From Oxyruncus cristatus (taxonomy: Eukaryota > Chordata > Aves > Passeriformes > Cotingidae): a stretch of 64,000 bases of DNA. The notes below the pieces were generated by a model. It did not search any database. It had not been told where the DNA came from and was given only the letters and a program-made list of their open reading frames with translations. Below, one piece after another: positions 13,834-25,008 of the stretch (the first letter of the stretch is position 1; every line of letters begins with the position of its first letter). The DNA is taken from contig VXAY01006800.1 of the NCBI GenBank assembly GCA_013399855.1, positions 536,467 through 600,466 on the forward strand, written 5' to 3'. Both the position numbers and the translations under genes were made by a program.

Positions 13834-14095
13834 CACAGAATCAGAATATTCTGAGTTGGAAGCGACCCACAAGAATTATCGAGTCTGATTCTTAGCCCTG
13901 CACATGACCATCCCCAAGAATCACACCACATGCCTGAGAGCATTGTCCAAACACTTCTTGAACTCTGCCAGGCTTGGTGCTGTGACCACTTCTCTGGGGA
14001 CAGTGTTCCAGGCCCCAGCCACCCTCTGGGTGAAGAATTTTTTCTAATATTCAACCTATACCTCATCTGACACAGCACAATGTTGTTTGATGGTT
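13834..14095 (-). mobile_element. CR1 LINE fragment, 3' end (CR1-J-like)
   Basis: On the plus strand the element starts with the reverse complement of the CR1 terminal octamer repeats (CACAGAATCAGAAT). It continues through the conserved 3' region containing the complements of the usual 'ACCCACAAG', 'CACACCA' and 'CACCCTCTGGGTGAAGAA' blocks, so the element lies on the minus strand. CR1 copies are usually 5'-truncated, and this one holds only about the last 260 bases. It carries no intact reverse transcriptase. The diagnostic version resembles songbird CR1-J-like copies, from memory of the family. Confidence 0.9.
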
Positions 14096-14559
14096 CTTTG
14101 GAAAAGCATTTAGATATTTTACCAGAATCCAATTTAACCACACACTTAGTGAATCAAACATGGCCATACTCATGAATTTTATTATTCTTCATATATTCAG
14201 CGAAATCCAATGAGCATACATTGGTCTCCAGTATAAGTCCTTCTGCAACAAGCAGTAGCATGCAGTTATCTGGTATTAACATTATAGACAAACTCTTCAT
14301 CCCAACAAATCATATTACATAAGCACATACTATTAATTAAGCATATTTTACTGATGGAGAAGATTATTATTGCTCTAGATTGTATCTAGATAATTTTTTT
14401 CTCTCTAACACAGTAGCAGTTTTCTACATGGAATCTGTGTTTCCTCAGTATCCAGCTCATACGTACATAACTAAGTCTGTTAGATTAAAAGACAAAATAA
14501 TGCAAAGAAACAAAAAAACAAACCAGCAAAACAATCCCATAAAATCATTATCATATTTC
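14096..14559. other. Spacer between two CR1 elements, no gene
   Basis: AT-rich DNA without recognisable features. The ancient CR1 to its right may begin somewhat further left than I can trace. Confidence 0.5.
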
Positions 14560-15700
14560 TCTTCTTTTTGCCAGAGTTCCAGTCTGCAGACAATTTATCT
14601 TTTTTTTTTCCCCTCAGACAAGTCAAGTCCCATTAGCTGTTTGATCATCACTCTCAGTCATATGTCTCAAACTTTCAATTACACTTCTGACTTTCTTCTG
14701 AACTCCTTCTAGTTGTTTAAACATGCTTCTTAGAGTAGAGGCACTCTAACAAGGCTCAATATTCCCAGAGCAGTAAATATGACAAATAGAGAGGTAATGG
14801 AAGCTTACCACTCACTTTCCTTGTTTTTCATCATATAGGCATGAAAATACTGGAATCATGATCAGCTACATATCCACAGTACCAACCCTCCATTTTCATG
14901 GTCACTGCATCCCAGGAAGCATTCACAGATTTTAAATGCATTTACATGCAACCTGAATTTTTATTATGAGGTATATACATTTTTATTGTTGGTATTAAGG
15001 ACCCTATTAACCAGTTCTCTTCATTACTCTTCCTTGTCTTCTCACTTATGATTTACTATGTGAAGATATTTAAGAAGTTTAAGGCTGTTGATAAAAATAT
15101 TGGATGGCAATTTAATCTGAATCATTAAAAAATCGTCTGGAAACACACCCACTTGATAATCCCTCATTGAGGAGAGTATCTGGAGATTTAACAGCTAACA
15201 AGTTTTTAATCCTCATTATATGTCATATGTTGATTTTATAATGTACCCTTTTCGTAGAATGTTGTGTGATAACAGTCAAATAACTTGCTCAACATATAAG
15301 TGTATTGCATTATTTACCTTTAGCAACAGGAATGTGTAATCTCATTGAAAGATACTTTGACAAGAATTGTTTTTATAAACCCATGTTGACTGACTTTAAC
15401 TAAATTACCCTACTTTGGATTTTGAGTAGTAAAGCCCTGTATCAGCCATTCTATTATTTTGCCCTGTGTCAGTGTCAAACTGTCAGGAAAATAATTACCA
15501 GACTGTCTTTCTTATCCATATAAAATATTGGCACAACATTCCCTTTTTCCATTGCTCTGGGATACTCCAATATGCCAAGACTCATGTAACCAAAATATTA
15601 TTAATGTTGTTGTTGCTGTTGTCATTAAAAGGAAAACAGAAACACCATTACCCAGAGATTTCCTCACCTTGCTCTTACAAAACTCTGAAACTTTATCCTG
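14560..15700 (-). mobile_element. Ancient CR1/L3-like LINE, reverse transcriptase region relic
   Basis: Read on the plus strand, this matches the reverse complement of the pol region of old amniote CR1/L3-type LINEs. The clearest block is 15385-15580. It includes 'ACCCATGTTGACTG', 'CTGTATCAGCCATTCTATTATTTTG', a 'GTGTCA...CTGTCAGG...TAATTACC' block and 'AATATTGGCACAACATT', in the family's usual order. Further left, weaker matches cover the region after the catalytic motif. The copy is riddled with substitutions and indels and cannot encode protein. Such copies were fixed long before birds diverged, so about 1.1 kb of recognisable relic is a lot. Ends are approximate. Confidence 0.75.
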
Positions 15701-15930
15701 ACCTATATATTAGATCAACCCTCCCAAACTGCCTTCTGTCTGCAGGTAATCTTGGACTGGAAAGAGCAGTTGATACTATTTTTACACTGATTTAAGCAGC
15801 TATTTTTTTTTTAATTATTTTTTTTTTACAATAATTCTGCCAATTCTCACCCAGTACAAGTAGCCTAAGGGATGTAGTATATATTTGGCCGTAAAAATCA
15901 ACACCACTTTTCTATGTTCAGAAAAAATAT

Positions 15931-15979
15931 AAACCCGTATATTCCTAAAAATACAAACCCGTATATTCCTAAAAAATAC
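15931..15979. repeat. 24-bp tandem duplication
   Basis: A unit of about 24 bases beginning AAACCCGTATATTCC occurs at 15931-15954 and again at 15955-15979, the second copy one A longer. It lies beside T-rich sequence at about 15801-15830. It looks like a recent slippage or duplication event. Confidence 0.85.
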
Positions 15980-17802
15980 TTTTAACATACCAGTTGAATC
16001 TAAGCTATATGTCAGACACAATCCTCACCCCTCCCACCATTTGTTCAACCCGACTGTCTAAAGCCATTGGAACATACTATTCCTTTCCTGTCTGTGGAAA
16101 AACTTATTTCCTTTCACATAAAACCCTGCTTGACTTACAGAGCAGTGATGCACACCCAGTTCTCACCAAACAACATGCAGTTGGCACATGATTATCATGT
16201 ATACACTCCTCGGGGAACTGGGAAAGCCACATTGGTTTCCTAGAGATAAAAGAGATAAAAAGCAACAACAACAAAAAAAAGGACTGTAGATCTTGTGTAG
16301 TACCAAGCACAAGACTTCAGCAGGGGCTTCAGGGGTGGCAGTCCTGCTGTAGAAATCCACTGTGTAGAAATCCACCTGAGCTAACTGCCAGTGCTAAGGA
16401 GAAGTGACCTCACTCCAGCTATTCATGTCATATCAATCAGATGAGCTGTGCCCTGGAACACTGTGTGCTCCCTCCTTGGGCGAACAAGAGCTCCTCTGTG
16501 GTGCACATGCGCCTTGCAGATGTCCGGTGTTAGTTTGGATGATTCCAGCTTGGGTGCCCAGTTCCAACACTCAGACTCTTCTTGGGTGAGTGGTGATCAG
16601 TATATAACACTCACTATATAGAACACAGATGCTGGCACTGTTACCACCTATTTTCTGTTTAGAAACAAAGGGTCTATTAAGACCTTGCAAGAAATATGTG
16701 AAAATGCCTGTCCATAATAGCTTCCCAAATTAAACTACATTGGGGATATCTATTTCTGTATGAGAAACTTGTTCTGAGGGGAAGAAGGTGCCACAAAAAT
16801 GGTCTCAGAAACTCCAGTGCTTACATTTTCTGTGGGTTTACTTTAGGTTCATCTCCACGCCTCATACTAAGGTTTGTATTGCTCCCTGATGGCTGTTCAT
16901 CTGCAGTATAGAACAAAATCCAGGCTTTGGATTTTATGGTCATATTTAAGAGGAGGGAAGTAAAAAATTAAACACAATTATGCACTACCAGGTACCTAAT
17001 TTAGATTTGCCCTATATTCTTCAAAAGAGAAGAGAATAACACATCCAGTGACTTCTTAGAATAATTTTTTTCTTCATCTTTTATGGCTTTGTTGTTTTAT
17101 TTAAAAGTTTTTTAAATATGTAATGAACTTGAGATGGTGTTATTTCTTTAAGTGATACTGTGAGGTATCACAGGTTTGCAAATATTTTCAGCCTCTGTGT
17201 TTCTTAAATGACATCATTCTTACTTTAAAAAGAAACAGGACTGCAAATGATCTCACGTGTAAAATTAAATCAATGATTAAACTTTTCAAGTGAGTCTTAT
17301 TCATTCAAAAAATATTTGTACAGTCCCTATTCACAAGCTTGCTTTGTTATATTTTAAGCTATCTAAAACTCATGTTTAATTACTGGTATTTTTTTTTTTT
17401 ATATAACAGACACATTTCTAGCCTCACCTGCCTGCACAGGATCTTTCTTTATATTCACTTCAGACCTTCCTGTGAAAAAAAGTTAATGACTTGTCTGTCT
17501 TCATTCTTCATTTAAAGAATTTTTGTTCATCAGCTCTGCAGAGGAAGGAAGTGTTTTCTAGTAATTGAGGACCGGATCCAAATCTAGCTAAACAGAAGAG
17601 TAGAGTTAGTTCAGGAATTTTTTGATGGAATGTTTTCATCGGGAAATTCCAATTCATTAACACTTTTCAAAGGAGCATGCTGGTTTTGATAAAAACTTCA
17701 TTAGGAAAATCTTCTCATATGCAGTGCATGATTTTTGGTCAAAATCAGGAACAGATATGCTTTGATCCAAGCTACCAAGATGCCAGAGGCTAGAGCCACT
17801 GA
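15980..17802. other. Unique DNA, no gene recognised
   Basis: No gene is supported. A 13-base unit TGTAGAAATCCAC is repeated at 16348-16360 and 16363-16375. A GC-richer patch at about 16430-16590 ends in a donor-like GGGTGAGT near 16585, but I find no convincing acceptor before it. The rest is AT-rich with a T run near 17390. Confidence 0.5.
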
Positions 17803-18025
17803 GAATCACAGAATTGCACAGAATCATAGAATTTGCTGAATTGGAAGGGACCCACAAGGATCATTGAGTACAACTCGCAGCCTTGCACAGGGCCATTCCC
17901 AAGAGTCACACCATGTACCTGAGAAAATTGTCCAATTTTCTGTTCCTGAACTCTGTCAGGCTTGGTGCTGTGACCATTGCCCCGGGGAGCCTGATCCAAC
18001 ACCCAACCCCCCTCTGGGTTGATGC
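17803..18025 (-). mobile_element. CR1 LINE, 3' end segment left of LTR-like insert
   Basis: Terminal octamer-type repeats on the plus strand at 17803-17833 are followed by the same 3' CR1 region seen at 13834-14095. CR1 similarity fades at about 18020, inside the block reading CACCCAACC...CTCTGGGT. The sequence from 17874 onward reappears almost unchanged at 18498, immediately after the N at 18497. This segment and 18498-19527 were therefore probably one CR1 copy, interrupted by the LTR-like segment and further disturbed by assembly. Confidence 0.9.
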
Positions 18026-18496
18026 CTTCTAGCACCTGGACTTAAAAAAAACTCCAGAGCAATTAATTGGGGTGAGATAAGGAAAGGATTTTACTGAGCT
18101 ATAGCAAAGATATTACATGACGCGCGCGCGCAATACAGCTGTGTTACATCTTTTATAATACTAATTGACCAATCCTAAAGGTGTCCGCCCTGTAACTTTT
18201 ACTCTGGTCCACCCACTGATCCACCCCCAAGAATTGAGTCTGGGGGCGTTTTGGGACCACCTCTTCATCATCTTCATCATCATCAGAGTACAGAGGGCAC
18301 ACAGTTACCCAGTTTCTGACCCTGTTTTGTTGTTCAGGCTCTAATCCTGGTGTTCCCAAACAATTCAGGCCTTGCTTTAACATGAGACTAAACATCTTCT
18401 ACTGACTCCAGGGGCAGATGTGAAATGGAGAGCATAGAACGGGGTAAAAGGGTTAGGAATTTTACTACAGGGTAAGGGAATAAGGGACACTACTTT
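18026..18496 (-). mobile_element. LTR-like insert within the CR1 (probable solo or partial LTR)
   Basis: This about 470-base segment is unlike the CR1 on both sides. Read on the minus strand it has the order of a retroviral-type LTR: an ATTGGTCAAT element, then a TATAAAAG box about 15 bases on (plus-strand 18148-18156), then a short CG-repeat and a candidate R region. I cannot fix its ends because the right boundary meets the N at 18497. No clean target duplication is visible. A minus-strand frame at 18153-18395 with an acidic DDDEDDEE run is probably incidental. LTR identity is an inference. Confidence 0.5.
18121..18131. repeat. Short (CG)5 run
   Basis: Five CG dinucleotides in a row, very unusual in this CpG-poor region. 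It lies inside the LTR-like insert and suggests that this insert is relatively young or GC-distinct from its surroundings. It is far too small to be a CpG island. Confidence 0.85.
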
Positions 18497-18497
18497 N
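18497..18497. other. Single-N assembly join
   Basis: One ambiguous base separates the LTR-like segment from a second copy of CR1 sequence already present at 17874-18018. A single N with a repeated flank is typical of a contig join of unknown true length, so distances and order across this point are unreliable. Confidence 0.9.
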
Positions 18498-19527
18498 CTC
18501 GCAGCCTTGCACAGGGCCATTCCCAAGAGTAACACCATGTACCTGAGAAAATTGTCCAAACACTTCTTGAACTATGTCAGGCTTGGTGCTGTGACCATTG
18601 CCCCAGTGAGCCTGTTCCAACACCCAACCACCCTCTGGGTGAAGAACCTTTCCTAATATCACACTAAAGCTCCCCTGACACAACCTCAGGCCATTCCCTC
18701 AGGTCCTGCCATTGGTTCCCACAAAGAGATCAGTGTCTGCCGCTCCTCTTCCCCTTACTAGGAAGTTGTAACTGCAATGAGGTCTCCCCTCAGTCTCTCC
18801 AAGCTGAACAGACGCTCCTCATATGGTTTCCTCTCAAGGCCCTTCACCATCTTCATTGCTCTCCTTTGGACAGTCTCTAATGGCTTCATATCTTTCCTAT
18901 CTTTCCTATATCATGGTGCCCAAAACTGCCACAATATTCAAGGTGAGGAGTCCCCAGAGCAGAGCAGAGTGGGACCATCCACTCCCTCACCTGGCTGGCA
19001 ATGCTTTGCCTGATGCCCCCCAGGACACGGTTGGCCCTCCTGGCTGCCAGGGCAACTGCTGACTCATATTCAACTTGCTGCCAACCAGAACCCTCAGGTT
19101 CCTTTTCTGGCACTGCTTTCTAGCATCTCATTCCCCAGTCTGTACAAACATCCAGTGTTGCCCCATCCCAGGTGCAGAATCCAGCACTTCCCCTTCTTGA
19201 ACTTCATATGGTTGGTGATTGCCCACCTCGAGGTCTCTCTGCAGGGCCTCCCTGACTTTGAGGGAGTCAACAGCTCCTCCCAGTTTTGAGTCATCTACAA
19301 ATTTGCTCAGTATCCATTCCAGTCCTATGTCCAAGTCATTTACAAAGATATTGAAGTGCACAGGGCCTAATATGGAGCCCTGTGGGTCCCCACTAGTGAC
19401 AGATTGCCAGTCTGATGTTACTCCATTCCTTATTACCTTTTGTGCTTGACCCATGAGTCAATCACTCACCTATTCTATGATGTGTTTATCCAACTGTGGG
19501 CTGGACATTTTGTCCACAAGGATATTC
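18498..19527 (-). mobile_element. CR1 LINE, about 1 kb including reverse transcriptase C-terminal region (dead)
   Basis: This is the longest young CR1 segment in the window. The minus-strand frame at 19128-19454 encodes part of the CR1 reverse transcriptase: an [11 protein letters not shown] block and the catalytic-box region, which reads FVDD where the family usually has FADD. It is followed by a GGAVDSL stretch. A second frame at 18886-19113 carries the downstream AARRANRVLGG and PHLEYC blocks, showing that frameshifts separate them. The element is 5'-truncated (right side) and not autonomous. CR1 encodes a replicase that copies its own RNA into the genome; this copy cannot. Confidence 0.93.
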
Positions 19528-20335
19528 CTTGTTTGCAAGAACAAGATTCAAATTCTTCCTTTGCAGCAGACAGGGCAGATATCTGAGCTTGAATTTCTCT
19601 CATCCTTCAGAAAGGCACATGGGTCAGCAGCTATTTTCTGTTCCTTACTTTCCTTACAGTGTGAAGAGAATCCCAGTCAACATCTCTAATCTCTTTCGAG
19701 AAAGAACCTCACTTTGGCCTTGCTCCAGAAGAGATGGTCCTTCACCTGTGTCTGGCTCATGTTCTAGTTTTGGGACTCATGGGCAGATCCATGATGTGCC
19801 AGATCCAGATCTATGTTCTGTCTAGATCTAGAGCTGATGCTGTGACTTTGTGTATTTCTATTGAAAAATAATTTTAATTTCATCATTTTCAGTGTATAGA
19901 ATCACATTAAAGGAAAGAGCTTCCTTTAAAAGATTCATTTGTTGTATTGTCTTGTGATCTGTCTATCCATCAATAGATCACCATTGTCTTTACAGAGAGG
20001 TTAGAAGTAGAAGGTTTTAAAAAAAACATCAAACAGGAATTCACTGAGAGTAACTCAGCAATGGAAGAGCAATAGTTCATAGAAAGGAAATACAAGAGAA
20101 GCATCAAGTGTGGAAGGACAAGAGCATAGAAAAACAATGTATAGATCAGAACTCATGGGTGAAAGGGTTAAGAGAAGCACCTATGCAGTATAGGAAACAA
20201 GTCTGAATATTATGAAATGTGCCAGAACAGGCAAGGATTTTTTATGATATAAAAGTAGATTATTTTCCAATTATTATCCTCATAAAAGTTTTAATTTCTA
20301 AAGAAATTAGGTTATCAAACAAGTCAATTCCCAGT
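19528..20335. other. Unique DNA, no gene recognised
   Basis: No gene. Frames at 19453-19825 (+) begin within or beside the CR1 and show no domain. CR1 similarity stops near 19527. Confidence 0.5.
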
Positions 20336-20455
20336 AAAGATTTCATGGTACCTTTCCTCTACCCTTCACTAGCTCCCTCTTAGAANCAAAGATTTCAGGT
20401 ACCTTTCCCAGGAAAGGTACCTTTCCTCTGCCCTTCACTAGCTCCCTCTTAGAAG
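20336..20455. repeat. Duplicated flank around single-N join, with 11-bp palindrome
   Basis: The sequence at 20336-20385 (GATTTCATGGTACCTTTCC through CCTCTTAGAA) recurs after the N at 20386. The recurrence is in two parts: 20388-20408 and 20417-20455. Between them is a perfect inverted repeat with 11-base arms at 20398-20408 and 20411-20421 and a 2-base spacer. The duplicate, the palindrome and the N together suggest an assembly artefact, not a natural duplication. Confidence 0.8.
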
Positions 20456-21249
20456 ATAAGCGTCTTCACCTCTTAAACTTGCAGGCTTAGAAGACATGTT
20501 TAAATACGCTCTCTACCACTCCACAAGTCTGCCTATCAAAGGCTCCATTTTTCAGCTGACATCTGCCAGAAACTTCAGGTGTCCCTTATGACTGATTTTA
20601 TGGAAGTGCAGATGAGTGGGATTTGCTCACAAAGGCCAGACACAAACCTTAGCATAACTCAGTGCTTGTTGGGAACACTGGGGCTTTGTTCAGAAGTTAA
20701 GCCTTACCTCTTTAAAATAGGGCTGTTGACTTTTCCCTTTCTTACATATATCAAAGCAGCACAGAGACAGGAATGTGTATTTCTTTTTTGTATTTGCTTC
20801 AAAGAGTTTCATTAAACTCGTGAAGTTACAGTGTTGAGCCTACAACATAATGGTGAGATGCCTTGTTATTCTTCCCCACAATTAAGCTCTCACTTGACAG
20901 ATTCTCCCAACCCCCAAGGGCTGTGCTCAGGGAAACCTTAATTATCAGGAGAGTGAAGCAGATTTCTGTGTGACATTAAAGTAGAGTGAAGGGGCTTAAC
21001 ATAAAGCCAAGGTAAAGCAAAGTAGATGAGAGACTGACAGATGAATGAAGAGCTGAACCTTTGGTTTTGTGAACACTTAGGGCTTTCTTAGTTTGTTTTG
21101 AATCTATGCTGACCAATATTTTTCTGGCTTCTGTCTTTTCTGCTGTCTGTTAGGTTGCAGGCAGTTTCAGATAAGCCAAGCCCATAGTGTTTAGGCCACG
21201 TTTAGATTCAGTGGATTTAAGCCAATTTTCACCAGTCCAGCACAACAGC
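20456..21249. other. Unique DNA, no gene recognised
   Basis: AT-rich sequence without recognisable gene, repeat or RNA. The frame at 20579-20815 (+) is unremarkable. Confidence 0.5.
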
Positions 21250-21800
21250 CCTACTGACCTTTCAGACAACAAGTGCAAAATTTAGAGGAAGCACTGCTTA
21301 AATTTTCCAATTCTTTTACATGGAAGTTAAAACACAGTTTTCCTATTAATTTACTGAGCTTGAATTCCTTGAAGACAAAGAGTTGGATCTTTTGATTGTT
21401 ACAACACCCTTTCCTTTGGCCTCTGGACTTGCAACTTGTGCTGGAATCCATTCAGAGCGTTGCTCGTCATTCCTGTACTTTTACAACGTAACACGTCTCT
21501 TTTGCCCCATCACTGGTTCCCCTTTCTCTACCAAATCTAACAGAAGCTGCCTGTCTTCAATTTTAAGTTCTTTTACAGGTTTCCAGTTTTATTTTTCTGT
21601 CATTACTTGAATGGTAACTCCATACCCATCTAGTGTAATTTTTTCAATACTTACCTGCTCTCGGGCAAGGACCTTTGTGTTTCTTCTCATTTTCACAAGC
21701 CTCGACTGATTGCCAAGCTTATTTCTAACGCAGTGCTTTATGACATTAGAAAAATTTTTGGTACAACAGATTGTCTGGGAACTAAATGTCCAAATCCTTC
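21250..21800 (-). pseudogene. Possible decayed coding block, parent unknown
   Basis: On the minus strand one frame stays open from about 21788 down to a TAA at about 21609, then continues with only two interruptions to about 21340. It gives a charged, protein-like translation (for example KMRRNTKVLAREQ, encoded around 21655-21693). A perfect donor consensus, CAG|GTAAGT on the minus strand with the exon's last base at 21655, lies inside it. The sequence could be a decayed processed copy or a true exon ending at 21655. Segment lengths are within chance and I recognise no family, so this is tentative. Confidence 0.22.
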
Positions 21801-21952
21801 ACCTGCCACATGACTGAAGTACAGCTACTATGACAGCTGACTTCCAGAAACATTTGCATGTCCTGCAACACTTTCTTTATCTCAGGGTACACTGAGAAAA
21901 AGGAAAATGAACATGCTGGTGACTGAGTGGATGGTTCAGATGTCCCAAAGGG

Positions 21953-22050
21953 ATACTGTAAGGCTTAGGGTCAGGGACTGTCTCTTTATTTTCTGTCTGT
22001 AAAGTACCTATTATAATGGAGATGTGTTTCATGATGGCAATGGAATATTA
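21953..22050 (+). mobile_element. Ancient MIR/L2-type SINE 3' fragment
   Basis: The stretch CTGTAAGGCTTAGGGTCAGG, then GGACTGTCTCTTTATTTTC, then CTGTAAAGTACC and an ATGG resembles the 3' region of old amniote MIR-like SINEs. In those, a 'TAAGCTC..AGGGCAGGGAC.GTCT' block leads to 'TGTACAGCACCTA..ACAATGG'. It is heavily mutated and short; the assignment rests on remembered consensus. Confidence 0.5.
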
Positions 22051-22378
22051 TGAAAATAAAACCCATCATACTATAAAACCTTTGTATGTCACCAATACTT
22101 CCTTTCCTGCTGTATTGCCTTTCAAAATCTTGTGCCAGAGCTCTCCAGAAGAAATAGTAACTTGTACCTTTGCAGGGTTATTGCTGACTGAATGTACATA
22201 AAGTTGTATGTAGAGTCACTGGGCCTTGTAAGATCAGTTATCTTAATTTTTCCTGAAAAATCTCCCTTTTAAGAACTACAGACTTTGATATTATTTTCTT
22301 GAAATTTAGAAATTCTCTGTGGTCTGTTAATTTGCACTCCCACCACGTCAGTGGAGGGGGTTACTCTTCTCTAAACAG
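22051..22378. other. Unique DNA upstream of candidate exon
   Basis: No feature supported beyond a G-rich patch near 22350 and the pyrimidine-rich run just before 22379. Confidence 0.5.
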
Positions 22379-22566
22379 CAGTTGTTCACATTTCAACATT
22401 GGTGGGACAAAACCTCTACACATGCCAATACCTCTCTACTTTTACCAATTAATGAACAAAGTGCTGAGATGAAGTTCGGTGGAACAATCTCCTTATGTAG
22501 TTTGACCAACACAAATACTCTTATAAAAAGCTGTTCAATACAGAAGGAGCATCCCGAGAACCAAAG
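22379..22566 (+). other. Candidate coding exon, product unknown
   Basis: A pyrimidine-rich run ending in AACAG precedes 22379, and AAAG|GTAAAG follows 22566. One frame is open throughout for 62 codons plus two bases, giving a mixed-composition translation that starts QLFTFQHWWDKTSTH and ends KEHPENQ. The start could also be 22382, using the next AG. The upstream frame closes just before the acceptor, as expected of an exon. I recognise no family. The donor is not ideal at position +4, and chance remains a live explanation. Confidence 0.28.
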
Positions 22567-25008
22567 GTAAAGGTTGTTGAAAATGTTCCAAATTCTGTTA
22601 CCAGAGCAAGTCTGAGCTTCCCTATTTTTATGTCCATTGTTAACCCACACTTCCATTTTCATTTTCACTATGACTAGACATATGTAAAAGCACATTTAAA
22701 AACAACAAAAGTAATTCGGGGTTAATACTTTTACAAATTTGTTCAAGTGTAAGGTACAATATATAAATGCCTGAAAAGAGCACAAAAAATTTGAAACAGT
22801 ATCTCTGACTGGGCTTCTTAAACTAAAGGATCATGCCAAATCCAACAGCAAAACATAAACCTTTGATTAACCCAACAAGGAAGAACCATTATGGTAAGAG
22901 TTATCATAGGCCCCTGGAATATCAAGTTGATCTGCAAAAAAACACATGAAGATGAAATAATACAATTTCCACTGACTCATAATTAAAAACACTGATGCAG
23001 TCACCCTATCCAGACTTTGGGTAACATGAGAGGAGTTCTCTGGCTAAGCCATACCATTTTAGTGCATTAATTTATTATCTCACATACAGATTTTGCTGCA
23101 GTTATGCACATCAGCTAGTGCTGGATTAGTAGTAGCTCACTACACAGTTCATATACCTGGCATAGGTAGCAGGGCACCTTTCCAAAAGATAATATGTCAA
23201 GACAAATCTACCATTTAAACTATCTGAATAGGAAATGTACAGTCAGTAGCACTTGGCCTTTCATGTGCTAAACCCTTGACATAATCCCAAACACAATAAA
23301 ACTGTCAGAATATTTCTTCTAGTCACTTCTAATAGGATATACATTAATTAAAACAAGCAATGGGTAATAGGATGCAGAACTTACTCAAGTGTGCTCATAC
23401 ATTGAATTTCAGAGATGAGAATTCCTCCGGATTTCTGCTTTGCACTCAAACATCGGGTTTCTAAATCTTAGATTATAATGAGGGCATGCAGACAGATGAC
23501 TTATCCCTGCAGTTCAGAAAGTACTGACTATGCACCAAAGTGAAGTTCATGTCTCCATTCCAATTTAAAATTTTCCAAAACTCAGAGAATTAATCGTCCA
23601 TTTTTCTCTGGCTGGAGATACCCTGGTGAGCCTTCTTGGCTCACTGGAAGTGCCTCCTCTATGAACTTGCTTAATAGTCACAAAATCTCAGTTCTAGTAG
23701 AAAAGATATCATATATGCATCATATAGCTACCCCTCCACAGCTGAGTTCTTTAGAACGTTGTAGGAATTAGAGAGGACTTTATAAATAAAATATCGTTAC
23801 CGGATGATATTTAGAATACATTTTCCATCATCTAAAGAGAAGGGAGGGAAAGTGTTCAGCCTGAAAAACTGAAAGCTTCTCATCTCCTCTCTTTTCCTCC
23901 TCCTGTGAAAGAAGCTATTACCTAGGTCATCCACCCTGTTGTGAGTAATAGCATTTCTACTGCCAATGTAGATTTTTTTCCCATTTGATTGCACAAACCA
24001 GGAGGGCTGAAAGTTCAAGTGTTGGTTTCCTGAAGATCCTTTGTCCAAAACTTATTGACCTAGAGAACAAAACTGTAAAATTCAAAAGGTTGATTACTTT
24101 CTTTCCTCCAGTTTTTTTTTTGTGCCTACCTCAGTGAAACAGAACTAAATTTATGTTCACATTTCATCTTTATGATATAAACTGATTCACAGTGCTTAGT
24201 ATTTGTCACAATTGGTCATGATACATTCAAGCTGTTTGCTATCTGAATTTCATTGACTAAAAAAGGTATGGAATAAAAAAAAAACCTTCCTTTTTTTCAA
24301 CTACAAACCAATGTAGAATATTCTTTATGTGGGAACTCATATCAACTGGTATTTAGTCCCATAATTAAAGTGGCTCCATTTGTTCTGTTGGTCACATGAG
24401 TATTTTTTGTGAATATGAATCATAATGTTTCATCATACAATGAACTCAATAGTCAAGATAATTGTCTTAAATTTAGTGAAGTTTATCCATTATCACAGGT
24501 GTCCCAAGGAACTGTATTCTATTAAATCCTTAAAAAAAACCCTCACAGGAGTCAATGACCTCAGTATAACAGTCATTTCAGATTTTTTTTTTCCCTTTAT
24601 TTTCCCCCCACCAAAAAAATGTATCTGCAGACTTTGGCAATCTAAACTCATACAGGCTATTGCCACAACAGATAAAGAAAGACCTAAACTCAAATTCATT
24701 CCCCCATAAAAGTCTAAACTAGTTCATTTTTTTTTTTGTTTTTGTATTTGCGAATATATTTTAAGTCAAAGACAAAATTATTCTACCTCAGATCAAAGCT
24801 ACAAAGGAAACAGTTCATCCACATTTTAACATCTCTTCTTACCCTTGTTACCCAGGGTAGAGGAAAGCCTACATCTTTTGATTTCCACCCCCACAAGCAC
24901 AATTCCTCACACAGAATCAGTGAACATAACAGAGGTTTAGGATGGCTTTATTTTTGTTCTTTCTTATTATTCAGCCTGGGCTTTTGTGTCTTTCCTGAGT
25001 CTGAGCTT
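22567..25008. other. Unique AT-rich DNA, no gene recognised
   Basis: Nothing recognisable beyond A and T runs (for example about 24110-24120, 24270-24295 and 24587). Frames on both strands at 24425-24709 and the minus frame at 22393-22695 have no defensible features. Confidence 0.5.

Noticed and set aside
18121..18131. CG run as a CpG island promoter
   Set aside because: Only 11 bases; the surroundings are CpG-poor.
19128..19454. Reverse transcriptase-like frame considered as a live gene
   Set aside because: It is the decayed CR1 LINE frame with frameshifts and an altered catalytic box, not a functional gene.
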